A stretch of DNA of 64,000 nucleotides from a virus. The stretch spans positions 62,001 to 126,000 of IMG/VR virus record IMGVR_UViG_3300032770_000005. One strand, 5' to 3'. The position numbers were made by a program, and so were the translations under genes. The notes beneath the pieces are model-generated. The model saw nothing but the letters and a program-made list of their open reading frames with translations, ran no database searches and was not told the origin of the DNA. Position 1 is the stretch's first letter. Each line of letters opens with the position of its first letter. Below, piece by piece: positions 39,982 through 47,129 of the stretch.

Positions 39982-40569
39982 TCACCACTTCGAGAACGAC
40001 TCGAAGGGCTGATCGCGGTGCACGTACAGCGGATGCCGAGGGGCGCCACTGTGCACGCGCCCAAGGCAGAGCACGGGCACGCTGCCGGCTACCAAGCGAC
40101 GGTGCACGTCGCGCTCGTGCTCGTGGCCGAAGCTCGGCCCGCTCGCGCCCCACGCGCAGACGATCGCGTGCACAGACGGGTCGTGCAGCACGAGGGTGAA
40201 CTGCGCGTCGTTCTTGGGGCCGACGACGCGTGAGATCCAGTCGATTCGATCGAGCTGGCTCCGCTCGACGGTGTGGTGCGGCTCGGGCGGCGGCGAGCGC
40301 AGGGCGGTCGGCGATGGCGAGCGCAGGGCGTAGAGGTTCAGGACGATCAGCCCGCCGCAGCCCTCGCGCTTGGAGAAGCCGATGCAGCGACGGATCGTAG
40401 GATCGTCGGTCTCCGCGTCCGCCGTGCTCGGGTTCAGCATCACCCACACGAGCACCTTCGCGGCAGGCGCCCACATACGCCAGAGGCGATAGCGGTACTC
40501 GCCGTCGATGATGGCGCCGGAGAGCGGCGGCGGCACGGTGGGCGCTGGCTCGGTGACATCGAGGCCCAT
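39982..40569 (-). CDS. DUF1643-family protein
   Basis: 195 residues from ATG 40569. YRYRLWRMWAPAAKVLVWVM then LNPSTADAETDDPTIRRCIG, and GGLIVLNLYALRSPSPTALR are characteristic of DUF1643, a family frequent in phages and prophages. The length is typical. Biochemical function is not established. It lies two bases after the preceding gene. Confidence 0.75.
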   Translation of the reverse strand: MGLDVTEPAPTVPPPLSGAIIDGEYRYRLWRMWAPAAKVLVWVMLNPSTADAETDDPTIRRCIGFSKREGCGGLIVLNLYALRSPSPTALRSPPPEPHHTVERSQLDRIDWISRVVGPKNDAQFTLVLHDPSVHAIVCAWGASGPSFGHEHERDVHRRLVAGSVPVLCLGRVHSGAPRHPLYVHRDQPFESFSKW

Positions 40570-40571
40570 CG

Positions 40572-41033
40572 CTATGCCGCCGCTTCCTGCGTGCCGACCA
40601 CGCCGTCGACCATCACCAGCGCGCTCGGAGGCGCGAGACGGTCTGCCTGCCGCGCCATGAGACGGCGCCAGGCCCAGAGCGGCCACTGCCACGGCACGCG
40701 GGGCAAGGGTTCGGACTGAAGTCGCAGCGAGACGTGCAGGTCGGTGCCCGTCGGCACCATCATGAACGAGTCGAAGCGCATGAAGCCCATGGTCCGCTCG
40801 CCGGACGGGAATACGGCATCGCCCGGAGCCGTGGCGAGCACGATCTCCTCGCCGATCATCACCGTGACCTCGATGCGGTCGAACACGCGGTAGCCCTCGC
40901 ACGACATCCGGACCGCGATCAGCGCCATCGCCTTGTCGGTCAACAGCGAGAACGAATGCTCGCGCTCTTCGTCGAAGCTGACGGGGCCGAAGTGCAGCGA
41001 CGCCATCCTGCCGAACGTGCGCTGAGCGCTCAC
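40572..41033 (-). CDS. Unknown protein
   Basis: 153 residues from GTG 41033 in a GTGA overlap. Beta-rich, with LIAVRMSCEGYRVFDRIEVT, FPSGERTMGFMRFDSFMMVP and a Trp-rich stretch WQWPLWAWRRLMARQ. No clear membrane span. No family. Probably co-transcribed with the DUF1643 gene. Confidence 0.5.
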   Translation of the reverse strand: MSAQRTFGRMASLHFGPVSFDEEREHSFSLLTDKAMALIAVRMSCEGYRVFDRIEVTVMIGEEIVLATAPGDAVFPSGERTMGFMRFDSFMMVPTGTDLHVSLRLQSEPLPRVPWQWPLWAWRRLMARQADRLAPPSALVMVDGVVGTQEAAA

Positions 41034-41584
41034 GGCGTGACCCGCAGCGCTGCTGCCTGCCGAGCCAGCTTCTCGGCCTCCGCGACCATGTACTCGATGG
41101 TCCGGTACTCCTCCGGTCGGCGGCTCGCGCGAAGCCTACCGTAGCCAGGCCGCGTGAGGTCGAACGGAGATAGATCGAAGGCGTGACATGCATCGAAGCC
41201 ATGCCACCACACATGCTCCGGCTCGCCCGGTCGCGCGACGTGGCAGATGTGGCCCGCGCACTCCGCGGAGTACGTGATGCCGCCGTGGACCTTCGGGTGG
41301 CCGCCCTCGACCCATTCGGCGTCCACCAGGCTGACGCCGTGCCACGGATGACCGGGCTCCACGCCGACGTAGCCGCACAGGTGCCAGCTCTCGGCGTGCC
41401 TCACGATCAAGCACGGGAAGCCGTGGGCGCGCCACTCGACGCGGTCCGGCTCGTGCGTCCACGGGCCCGCCGGCATCACGGCCCGCACGGCTGCGGGATC
41501 GCGCGATGCCACGGCGCCCTCCGGCAGACGCGGGGACAGGTTCTCGTGGCCAAGGTTCTGATCGACGGGTAGGCTCTGGGTCAT
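41030..41584 (-). CDS. Unknown phage-type protein
   Basis: 184 residues from ATG 41584. LCGYVGVEPGHPWHGVSLVD, HGGITYSAECAGH and WWHGFDACHAFDLSPFD are patterns I associate with a family of phage proteins of unknown role. The His, Cys and Asp residues could bind metal. Its ATG shares the palindrome CATG with the ATG of the divergent small gene on the plus strand. Confidence 0.55.
   Translation of the reverse strand: MTQSLPVDQNLGHENLSPRLPEGAVASRDPAAVRAVMPAGPWTHEPDRVEWRAHGFPCLIVRHAESWHLCGYVGVEPGHPWHGVSLVDAEWVEGGHPKVHGGITYSAECAGHICHVARPGEPEHVWWHGFDACHAFDLSPFDLTRPGYGRLRASRRPEEYRTIEYMVAEAEKLARQAAALRVTP
41570..41575 (+). promoter_or_regulatory. -10 element for a leaderless start
   Basis: TAGGCT stands seven bases before ATG 41583 and shares the pattern found at other first genes. 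Confidence 0.35.
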
Positions 41585-41699
41585 GACGACTGTCAACGTG
41601 GGCTGGAAGTACGCAACGTTCGCGCTCGGTGGTCTCGTGGTGGCGCAGTACTTCTGGTGGGCGAAGCGATGCCCGCAGGTCCTGCCGTGGAACCAGTAG
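41583..41699 (+). CDS. Very small single-span membrane protein
   Basis: 38 residues, MTTVNVGWKYATFALGGLVV followed by AQYFWWAKRC. One membrane span with a basic end. The TAGGCT hexamer seven bases upstream supports real expression. The start codon overlaps that of the minus-strand gene (shared CATG at 41582-41585), an unusual arrangement. It resembles the small membrane proteins at 312-2166 and 53591. Confidence 0.4.
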   Translation: MTTVNVGWKYATFALGGLVVAQYFWWAKRCPQVLPWNQ

Positions 41700-41722
41700 G
41701 CTCTCGCGTGTGTTGATACAAC

Positions 41723-41733
41723 GTGTCCGACAC
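41723..41733. promoter_or_regulatory. GTGTCCGACAC palindrome, intergenic copy
   Basis: An exact copy of the 11-mer repeated at 3143. It lies between the small membrane gene and repeat cluster 5 with no coding function, which favours an operator role. Confidence 0.35.
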
Positions 41734-41762
41734 TCACGTCAAGGGCCACGTCACGCGTTTTT

Positions 41763-42022
41763 GCGCGAGCCAGCGCGAGGGCTTGGTGCTCGCGACAACG
41801 ATCAGGTCGCACAAAAGCCCTCGCCGGGGCTTCGTGCCGGCGACGTCGAGGAGGTTGGCGCGTTGATCGCGAAGGGCCGCTCAGTGCGAGGCCAGCGCGG
41901 GGGCCGTTGTGCCTGCGACGATTCCCTCGGCGCGCTCTCGGCGTCAAGCCAACGCAGGGGCCTGGTGCCTGCGACGCGCGGCGTCTCCGCGAGGGCCTGT
42001 GCGAGGGCTTTGTGCTCGCGAC
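41763..42022 (+). repeat. Repeat cluster 5: five palindromic units
   Basis: Units end near 41797, 41848, 41919, 41975 and 42022. Arms differ among units in paired fashion (GCGAGC with GCTCGC in the first; CGAGGC with GCCTGCG in the third). Together with the 11-mer site they fill the gap 41700-42081. I see no gene there. Confidence 0.75.
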
Positions 42023-42081
42023 CGAGGATGCTCGCGATCGAAAACAAGCCTCTTAGCCGGCCAACGAAGGGAGCCTGAACC

Positions 42082-42366
42082 ATGCTGATCGTCCACTATG
42101 GAGCCCCCAGCCCGGACACCGAATACCCGCGCATCCCGCCCATTCTGACCGACCCGCGGCCAAACACCGTGACGCCGGGACCAGCGACGCCGGAGCCCGT
42201 GGCGCCGAAGCCGGACCAGATGCTCGCGGCGCTGACGAAGCGGCGCGTGCGGGTCGCGGTGAGGATCGACGAGGCCGGCCGCGTGCACGTGCGGGTCGAC
42301 GGTCCATTCGGTCTGGCCGCCGACGTCTCGGGCGAGAAGTCGATCACGATCGAGACCGAGGTCTGA
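42082..42366 (+). CDS. Small unknown protein
   Basis: 94 residues, with GGGAGCC upstream of ATG 42082. The first 40 residues are Pro- and Thr-rich (DPRPNTVTPGPATPEPVAPK). The end, RVRVAVRIDEAGRVHVRVDG, is beta structure. Lies between two repeat clusters. Function unknown. Confidence 0.5.
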   Translation: MLIVHYGAPSPDTEYPRIPPILTDPRPNTVTPGPATPEPVAPKPDQMLAALTKRRVRVAVRIDEAGRVHVRVDGPFGLAADVSGEKSITIETEV

Positions 42367-42367
42367 G

Positions 42368-42552
42368 CCGTGGCCCGCGCAGGGGCCTCGTGCCTGCGAC
42401 CATACCGAGCACCGGCACTCGTGCAGCCGCAGGGTCGGTTGCGAAGCCTGCGCAGGGGCCAGGTGCCTGCGACAAGTTGTACGACACGTACTTCCCGCGC
42501 GAAGTCGGGACGTGTTGTTGCGAAGCCGGCGCGAGGGCTTCGTGCTCGCGAC
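42368..42552 (+). repeat. Repeat cluster 6: three palindromic units
   Basis: Units at about 42368-42400, 42438-42473 and 42517-42552, all forward. The second and third begin GTTGCGAAGC and end GCGAC. The remaining gap (42553-42622) carries a leaderless promoter only. Confidence 0.7.
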
Positions 42553-42610
42553 CGCGGCTGCCGGGGTAGGCGCATGGCGTCGGCCAGCTGCCAGCCGTGA
42601 CTGGCTCTGT

Positions 42611-42616
42611 TAGGCT
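42611..42616 (+). promoter_or_regulatory. -10 element for a leaderless start
   Basis: TGTTAGGCT precedes ATG 42623 by six bases. No Shine-Dalgarno site. It serves the Kazal-domain membrane protein gene. Confidence 0.5.
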
Positions 42617-42622
42617 GCGCTC

Positions 42623-43363
42623 ATGACGTACGCGTGTGGAGCGGTGCTCGATCCGGTCTGCGACCCCTGGACCGGCGAGATGTACCCGAACCCCTGCGAG
42701 GCCGAGGCCGCCGGTGTCTTCGACTGGCAGCGCTCGTGCGACGGCGGCTTCGACGTCGACGTCTGGGGCCCCGGAACTATCGACTGGGGCTGGTCAGGCG
42801 CACCGGGGCTCGTCCGACGGCAGCGGCGGCGGCGGCGGCACGGCGGAGGACGCCCTGGCCGCCCAGGCGGCAAGCAGGCGACGCTGACGCCCGGTACGCT
42901 GACGCCCGGTACGCCGATCGGCGGACCGAAGACCGGCTCAGGCCGCGGCTTGCAGCTCTCGGCCGGGCCTGCGTCTGCTCCGCGGTCTGCTGGCCCACTG
43001 GCGCCGCTGTTCGAGGGCTCCGACCTCACGCCGAGCGCAGCGCTCGCGCCCGCGCCGATGCGGCTCTCTGCGACGCGTGGTGCCGCGCCCATGGCGCCCG
43101 GTTCCAAGCCGATGAGCTTCAGCGGTCTACGCCGCAGCGCCGGCACTCTGCGCGGACCGCTGTCGGCGGGGGCGCGGTACGCCAGCGCCAGTCGCAGCCT
43201 CCGGCCGGCCTCGCTCGTCAGTCGTGGCGGGCGCGTCGCCGCCCGCGGCATGCGCGGGCTCGGCCAGAACACGACCACGACGCTCGCGCTCGGTGGTGCC
43301 GGCATCGGAACGTTCGCGGCGCTGTGGCTCGCCGCCATCTACCTCTTCGGCCGGAACCGGTGA
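42623..43363 (+). CDS. Kazal-domain membrane protein, likely virion surface
   Basis: 246 residues. Residues 5-40 (CGAVLDPVCDPWTGEMYPNP then CEAEAAGVFDWQRSC) match the Kazal protease-inhibitor fold by Cys spacing. The middle is Pro-, Gly- and Arg-rich with two tandem LTPGT units. The C-terminus has one membrane span (LALGGAGIGTFAALWLAAIY) and a short basic end. This is a plausible external protein, binding a protease or another partner. The inhibitory loop is not confirmed. Confidence 0.6.
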   Translation: MTYACGAVLDPVCDPWTGEMYPNPCEAEAAGVFDWQRSCDGGFDVDVWGPGTIDWGWSGAPGLVRRQRRRRRHGGGRPGRPGGKQATLTPGTLTPGTPIGGPKTGSGRGLQLSAGPASAPRSAGPLAPLFEGSDLTPSAALAPAPMRLSATRGAAPMAPGSKPMSFSGLRRSAGTLRGPLSAGARYASASRSLRPASLVSRGGRVAARGMRGLGQNTTTTLALGGAGIGTFAALWLAAIYLFGRNR

Positions 43364-43385
43364 GCCAGGCCAGGAGGCGCTCGTC

Positions 43386-43790
43386 ATGACCATCAACAGG
43401 CTCGCGGTCCGACCGGCGGCAGCGTCCCTCACGAAAGAGCTGCTGGAGCAGCTCGACGACGGCCTGCTGATCGCGTGGCGCATCTCGAACAGCCGGCTCG
43501 ACTGGTCGATCATGAACCGGCCTCCGTCGATCCAGGACCACGCGCTCGCGACGGCGCTCGTGTTCGCGATGCCGAACTACAAGCTCGTCATCGACAAGAA
43601 GATCATGCGGCCCGAGAAGATCCTGCGCAGCGATGGCCGCGAGGTCACGTACAACGAGTACATCGACGTCGACTTCACGGATGGACGGATCCGCTCGTCG
43701 CGCAAGCGGGACATGACTCAGAAAGTGCTGGCTGCCATCGTCCACCAGCTCATGCAGAGCACAGCGCCGATGCCTGGCGTTCGCGGCTGA
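43386..43790 (+). CDS. Unknown small soluble protein
   Basis: 134 residues from ATG 43386, with AGGAGG about eight bases upstream. LTKELLEQLDDGLLIAWRIS is helical. Later DHALATALVFAMPNYKLVID and EVTYNEYIDVDF are beta. No family. It lies directly before the 20-unit array. Confidence 0.5.
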   Translation: MTINRLAVRPAAASLTKELLEQLDDGLLIAWRISNSRLDWSIMNRPPSIQDHALATALVFAMPNYKLVIDKKIMRPEKILRSDGREVTYNEYIDVDFTDGRIRSSRKRDMTQKVLAAIVHQLMQSTAPMPGVRG

Positions 43791-43823
43791 TTCGGCCGAG
43801 CTGCGTGCCGGCATCGACGTGAA

Positions 43824-45209
43824 GTCGCGGGCATTCGGCCCCCACGCTGGCCTGACGGCGACGGCGATGACCCACTGCTGCGCCATGTCGCAGGCACGAT
43901 GCCCCCACGCTGGCCCTGCAACGCGCACAACGCGCAGTACAAGCCGATGGCGCTCGGCGTGGCTCGGCGTGTCGCGAGCACCAAGCCCCCGCGCTGGCCT
44001 CGCCTGCATGACGATCTGCACCGAGTGCTTCTGCGTCCATCCGTCGCGGGCACTCGGCCCCCGCGCTGGCCTCGTAACAAGGGCTCTAGCTGACCGGTCA
44101 GCAGGACGACGCGCAGTCGCAGGCACGATGCCCCCGCGCTGGCTCTTCGAGACGCCGTCTCGGCCTTCCGGTCGCAGGCACCAGGCCCCTGCGCAGGCCT
44201 CGCAACAACTACACGCGAACCGAGCGCCTTCGCATATGCGTCGCGAGCACAAGCCCTCGCGCTGGCTCAGTCGTGGAACTGCATGTCGCGGACACCAGAG
44301 CCTCCGCGCAGGCTCGATCGTGGTCGCTCGGCTTGAGCGCGAGCCGGGCCTTCTCGCTCACTTCGCGAGCACCAAGCCCCCGCGCTGGCTTCGCGACTAC
44401 GTGGATGCGGCCGCTTCCCCTTGGTCCAGCGCCAGGTGCAGGCACGAGGCCCCTGCGCAGGCCTCGCGACGTCCTCGTCATGAACACCAATCTCGCGGAC
44501 ACGCAGTCGCAGGCACACGGCCCCCGCGCTGGCCTCGCGACGCATATGATCGGCGCTGGTACGCGTGCGGCGACCTCCAGTCGCAGGCACTCGGCCCCCG
44601 CGCTGGCCTCGCGACGCTCCGGCGCGCCGCGTGAGCATCACGACGTCGCGCTTCATGTCGCGAGCACTCGGCCCCCGCGCTGGCCTCGCGACCGGCAGAC
44701 CCGGGCGATGGTAGTGCTGCACGATGACGTCGCAGGCACACGGCCCCCGCGCTGGCCCCGCGACCAATGAACGGTGCCTTGTGGGCGGCCACGGGTCCCA
44801 GAGTCGCAGGCACACGGCCCCCGCGCTGGCCTCGCGACCCGCACAGCAGCGCGTTGAACGCGCCGCCCGCGAGAAAGTCGCAGGCACACGGCCCCCGCGC
44901 TGGCCTCGCGACGGCACTGCTCCGGCGCATGGGCTTCTGCGAGGAGCGCGGTCGCAGGCACACGGCCCCCGCGCTGGCCTCGCGACCGCGTCGCTGGCCA
45001 CCCGACACGCATGTATGTGCCTCCCGGTCGCAGGCACACGGCCCCCGCGCTGGCCTCGCGACGCACGTCGTGCACGGTCGGCGTTGTCGTAGTTCTCCTG
45101 TCGCAGGCACCAGGCCCCCGCGCCGGCCTCGCGACTAGAGGATCTGCGTGCGAGGAACGTTGTCGAAGAAGGAGTCGCAGGCACACGGCCCCCGCGCTGG
45201 CCTCGCGAC
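43824..45209 (-). repeat. Twenty-unit palindromic repeat array
   Basis: Twenty units of about 36 bases lie at 43824, 43887, 43971, 44043, 44116, 44171, 44240, 44285, 44362, 44435, 44506, 44580, 44657, 44729, 44803, 44877, 44951, 45027, 45100 and 45174 (starts). On the plus strand they read GTCGCAGGCAC at the left, CCCCCGCGCTGGCCTCGCGAC at the right. Left-hand units are degenerate and irregularly spaced; right-hand units are almost identical. The array ends next to the gene at 45135-45627. No cas gene is in the window. Confidence 0.85.
44506..45209 (-). CRISPR. CRISPR-like regular part of the array, ten repeats
   Basis: Ten 36-bp repeats, nearly all identical, with nine unique spacers of 38, 41, 36, 38, 38, 38, 40, 37 and 38 bases. 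Repeat ends form GTCGC/GCGAC arms. These sizes are typical of CRISPR arrays, and degeneration at one end (to the left) is typical too. Against CRISPR: related units are scattered singly and in both orientations across the window, and no cas genes are seen. It may be a CRISPR array fed by host Cas proteins, or another RNA hairpin array. Confidence 0.45.
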
Positions 45210-45627
45210 GGACTGCTCGCATCGGCCGTCATTCCGCATCACTGGGCGCCGCTTCGCGAGCGGTCCCCGCTGAGCAAGCCGCACAGCCTTCCTTGCCTTC
45301 GCTCGCGCCCATGTCTCGTCGTCTTGCCCAGCGGAATCGTTGACCTCTCGCGGCTCGCGAGCGACTCCGCCCTCTGCGATAGCACCGGCGTCGCTCGCAC
45401 ATCGATCGAGAAGCTCCAGAAATGGCGTCGGTAGCGGCATCGGCTTCACTTCGAGGATCTGCGGCCGCGAGTGCGGCGACTCCATCCACGCCTTCGAGAT
45501 ATCCTCGACGGTGTGCACCGTGTAGGGCACGCCCAGCTTGTCGAGCACCCCGAAGCGGGAAGTCCGCCGACACTCGCATCGGGACGAGCAGCCCGTCGAG
45601 CCTCACCTTGCTGTCCTTCTCGGTCAC
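45135..45627 (-). pseudogene. Frameshifted unknown gene abutting the array
   Basis: GTG 45627 has a strong AGGAGG upstream and codes TEKDSKVRLDGLLVPMRVSA, then DFPLRG. The continuation VLDKLGVPYTVHTVEDISKA lies in another frame. The switch is at the C run 45548-45551, so one extra base (or a programmed shift) is likely. The 3' part runs into the last repeat of the array (residues VARPARGPCACD) before a stop at 45135, so the repeat has probably replaced the native end. Confidence 0.5.
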
Positions 45628-45664
45628 TCAATCCTCCTGGCCACAGGATCGTGCCGCACTGCGG

Positions 45665-46246
45665 CTAGCGCCTGTAGAGCCCGCGCAGGACCAGACGGTC
45701 TGCGTCGTCGATCCTCGGCGGGAAGCCCTGCGGCTCGGCCAGCGTGCAGCACGCGCCGCCGCACATGATCGAGCCGGACCAGCAGTCATGAGCCAAGCCG
45801 AGGCAGTGACCCAGCTCGTGCTGGAGCACCAGCGCCCGCATCGTCGTGTCGCCCTCGTTGCGCGTCTCGACCTCACACCGCCGACTGCCAGGCGTGTACG
45901 TCGCGTCGCCACCAGGATCGCGCCAGCCAGCCTCGACCGGTGCACCGACCACTACGCGCACCTGACACGTCGGCACGTTGCTCACGACCAGCACCGTGAG
46001 CCCGAGCCGCTCGTTGATGGTCCCGACCACGTCGACCACGGCATCGAACGCCGCCCGGTTGTCGTCAGGCGCGCCGCCGTACATCGACACGCACACGGCG
46101 ATCGGCACGTCGGCCGCCGTGAAGCCAGGCCGCGCATCCATCAGCTCGGGCTCGCTGTGGTGCATGACGCCGTACACGACGAGCGACAGGACCAGGACCA
46201 CAAGCCCTGCGATCGCAGCGATCATCGCGATGGAGCCAGGCTTCAC
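45665..46246 (-). CDS. Membrane-anchored matrixin-like metalloprotease
   Basis: 193 residues from ATG 46246. Residues 7-29 (AMIAAIAGLVVLVLSLVVYG) form a membrane anchor. LVLQHELGHCLGLAHDCWSG then SIMCGG is the HExxHxxGxxHD zinc site with the Met-turn of metzincins. Additional Cys pairs suggest disulphides, so the domain is probably outside the cytoplasm. It could act on host surface or virion proteins. It overlaps the upstream small gene by ATGA. Confidence 0.75.
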   Translation of the reverse strand: MKPGSIAMIAAIAGLVVLVLSLVVYGVMHHSEPELMDARPGFTAADVPIAVCVSMYGGAPDDNRAAFDAVVDVVGTINERLGLTVLVVSNVPTCQVRVVVGAPVEAGWRDPGGDATYTPGSRRCEVETRNEGDTTMRALVLQHELGHCLGLAHDCWSGSIMCGGACCTLAEPQGFPPRIDDADRLVLRGLYRR

Positions 46247-46431
46247 GCCGCAGCCTTCCGCTGCCGATCGCCCACGCCACGGATGGTGCGCCGGTCGGTC
46301 TCGGACATGCCGGCCCAGAGCGCGTCCAGCTCCACCTGGTAGCGCTCGACCTCCTCCTCACCACGCAGCCGAGCACTGCGAAGCCGCTCTCGAACCGCTC
46401 GGTACCGCTCCACGAACATCGACTCGGACAT
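46243..46431 (-). CDS. Small helical protein
   Basis: 62 residues from ATG 46431, with GAGGTGG upstream. SESMFVERYRAVRERLRSAR then EVERYQVELDALWAGMSETD is an amphipathic helical hairpin. No family. It is coupled to the metalloprotease gene by ATGA, and might regulate or chaperone it. Confidence 0.5.
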   Translation of the reverse strand: MSESMFVERYRAVRERLRSARLRGEEEVERYQVELDALWAGMSETDRRTIRGVGDRQRKAAA

Positions 46432-46457
46432 GACCACCTCACTGCGTCCCAAAAGGA

Positions 46458-46489
46458 ACGAGGGCGCCCCGTTGAGAAGGCGCCCTCGT
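46458..46489 (-). terminator. Hairpin terminator
   Basis: ACGAGGGCGCC and GGCGCCCTCGT form a perfect 11-bp stem with a 10-base loop. On the minus strand the stem is followed by TCCTTTT, a short U-rich tract. It lies about 21 bases after the stop of the small gene at 46511 and upstream of the gene at 46431. Confidence 0.65.
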
Positions 46490-46510
46490 CAGGTTCTCCG
46501 AAGAAGAAGC

Positions 46511-46642
46511 CTACGCCGGAACGCCGCCCACTTGCCGGTTCTTGCTCTTGCTTTCGCTGGCCAACCACAGGCCGCCGGGCCGAACGGAAATCGTCGTCGG
46601 AACTCCGAGCGACGCGGCGGACCTGAAGCTGGTTCTGCACAT
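46511..46642 (-). CDS. Small unknown protein followed by a terminator
   Basis: 43 residues from ATG 46642; GTG 46648 lies five bases after AGGAG and may be the start. It reads MCRTSFRSAASLGVPTTISV, then PGGLWLASESKSKN. A Shine-Dalgarno site before and a terminator right after make a complete small unit. Basic, no span. Function unknown. Confidence 0.45.
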   Translation of the reverse strand: MCRTSFRSAASLGVPTTISVRPGGLWLASESKSKNRQVGGVPA

Positions 46643-46689
46643 GGGCACATCAACTCCTGCGGGAAGATCTGACACGACCGTTGTCGCAC

Positions 46690-46700
46690 GTGTCCGACAC
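46690..46700. promoter_or_regulatory. GTGTCCGACAC palindrome, intergenic copy
   Basis: Third site of the 11-mer, about 42 bases before the start of the small gene on the minus strand and next to a GACACG...CGTGTC inverted pair. A role in regulating that unit is possible. Confidence 0.35.
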
Positions 46701-46704
46701 CATG

Positions 46705-47103
46705 TCAATGAATCAGCTCGTCGACCGCATCACCGTCGAGCCACAGACGGCGCGGCTCCAGATACACGTAGGTGGGGATCGGCTTCCTGCGAGCCAGCGA
46801 GATCGAATGCATCGTGCCGGCAGACACGCCATCCCAGAGCGCCACCAACTCGTCGGATTCGTTCACGATGGCCTGGTTGCGGATGAATCCTGCCGAGCGG
46901 CCATGGAGGTGCCACTCGGCAGGAAAGACGATGGGCGCTGTGGAGCAGAGCCTGCGTGCGGCGCGCTCGGCCAGCGTGTCGGCGCCTTGCGCTCCGCCGC
47001 TGACGATGACGACCGACGGGTCGCGCTCCACCAGGCGCTTGACCACGCGCTCGACGAGCTGCCGATCGAAGAACGTCCTCGACCCGACGATCGCGACCTT
47101 CAC
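46705..47103 (-). CDS. SLOG-family (YspA/DUF2493) protein
   Basis: 132 residues. KVAIVGSRTFFDRQLVERVV, then VIVSGGAQGADTLAERAARR, FPAEWHLHGRSAGFIRN and LVALWDGVSAGTMHSI are the signature blocks of the YspA-type SLOG domain, a Rossmann-like fold that binds nucleotide-derived ligands. Such proteins occur in phages and near NAD- or ADP-ribose-using systems. The exact ligand is not known. Confidence 0.8.
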   Translation of the reverse strand: MKVAIVGSRTFFDRQLVERVVKRLVERDPSVVIVSGGAQGADTLAERAARRLCSTAPIVFPAEWHLHGRSAGFIRNQAIVNESDELVALWDGVSAGTMHSISLARRKPIPTYVYLEPRRLWLDGDAVDELIH

Positions 47104-47129
47104 TGCTCAGGCCAGGAGCGCGTCGGACT

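Noticed and set aside
10632-42552. Calling every repeat cluster a CRISPR array
   Set aside because: Spacers outside the 44.5-45.2 kb part vary from about 13 to 48 bases, units occur in both orientations, and one unit lies in a gene. Only the regular part merits the label.
43819-44634. Plus-strand frame of 271 residues across the array
   Set aside because: It is also a read-through of repeats and spacers, without initiation signals.
44267-45232. Frame of 321 residues made of GQRGGRVPATG-type units
   Set aside because: It is the translation of the repeat array on the minus strand. The repeat is better explained as a nucleic-acid hairpin, since spacer lengths do not keep the frame.
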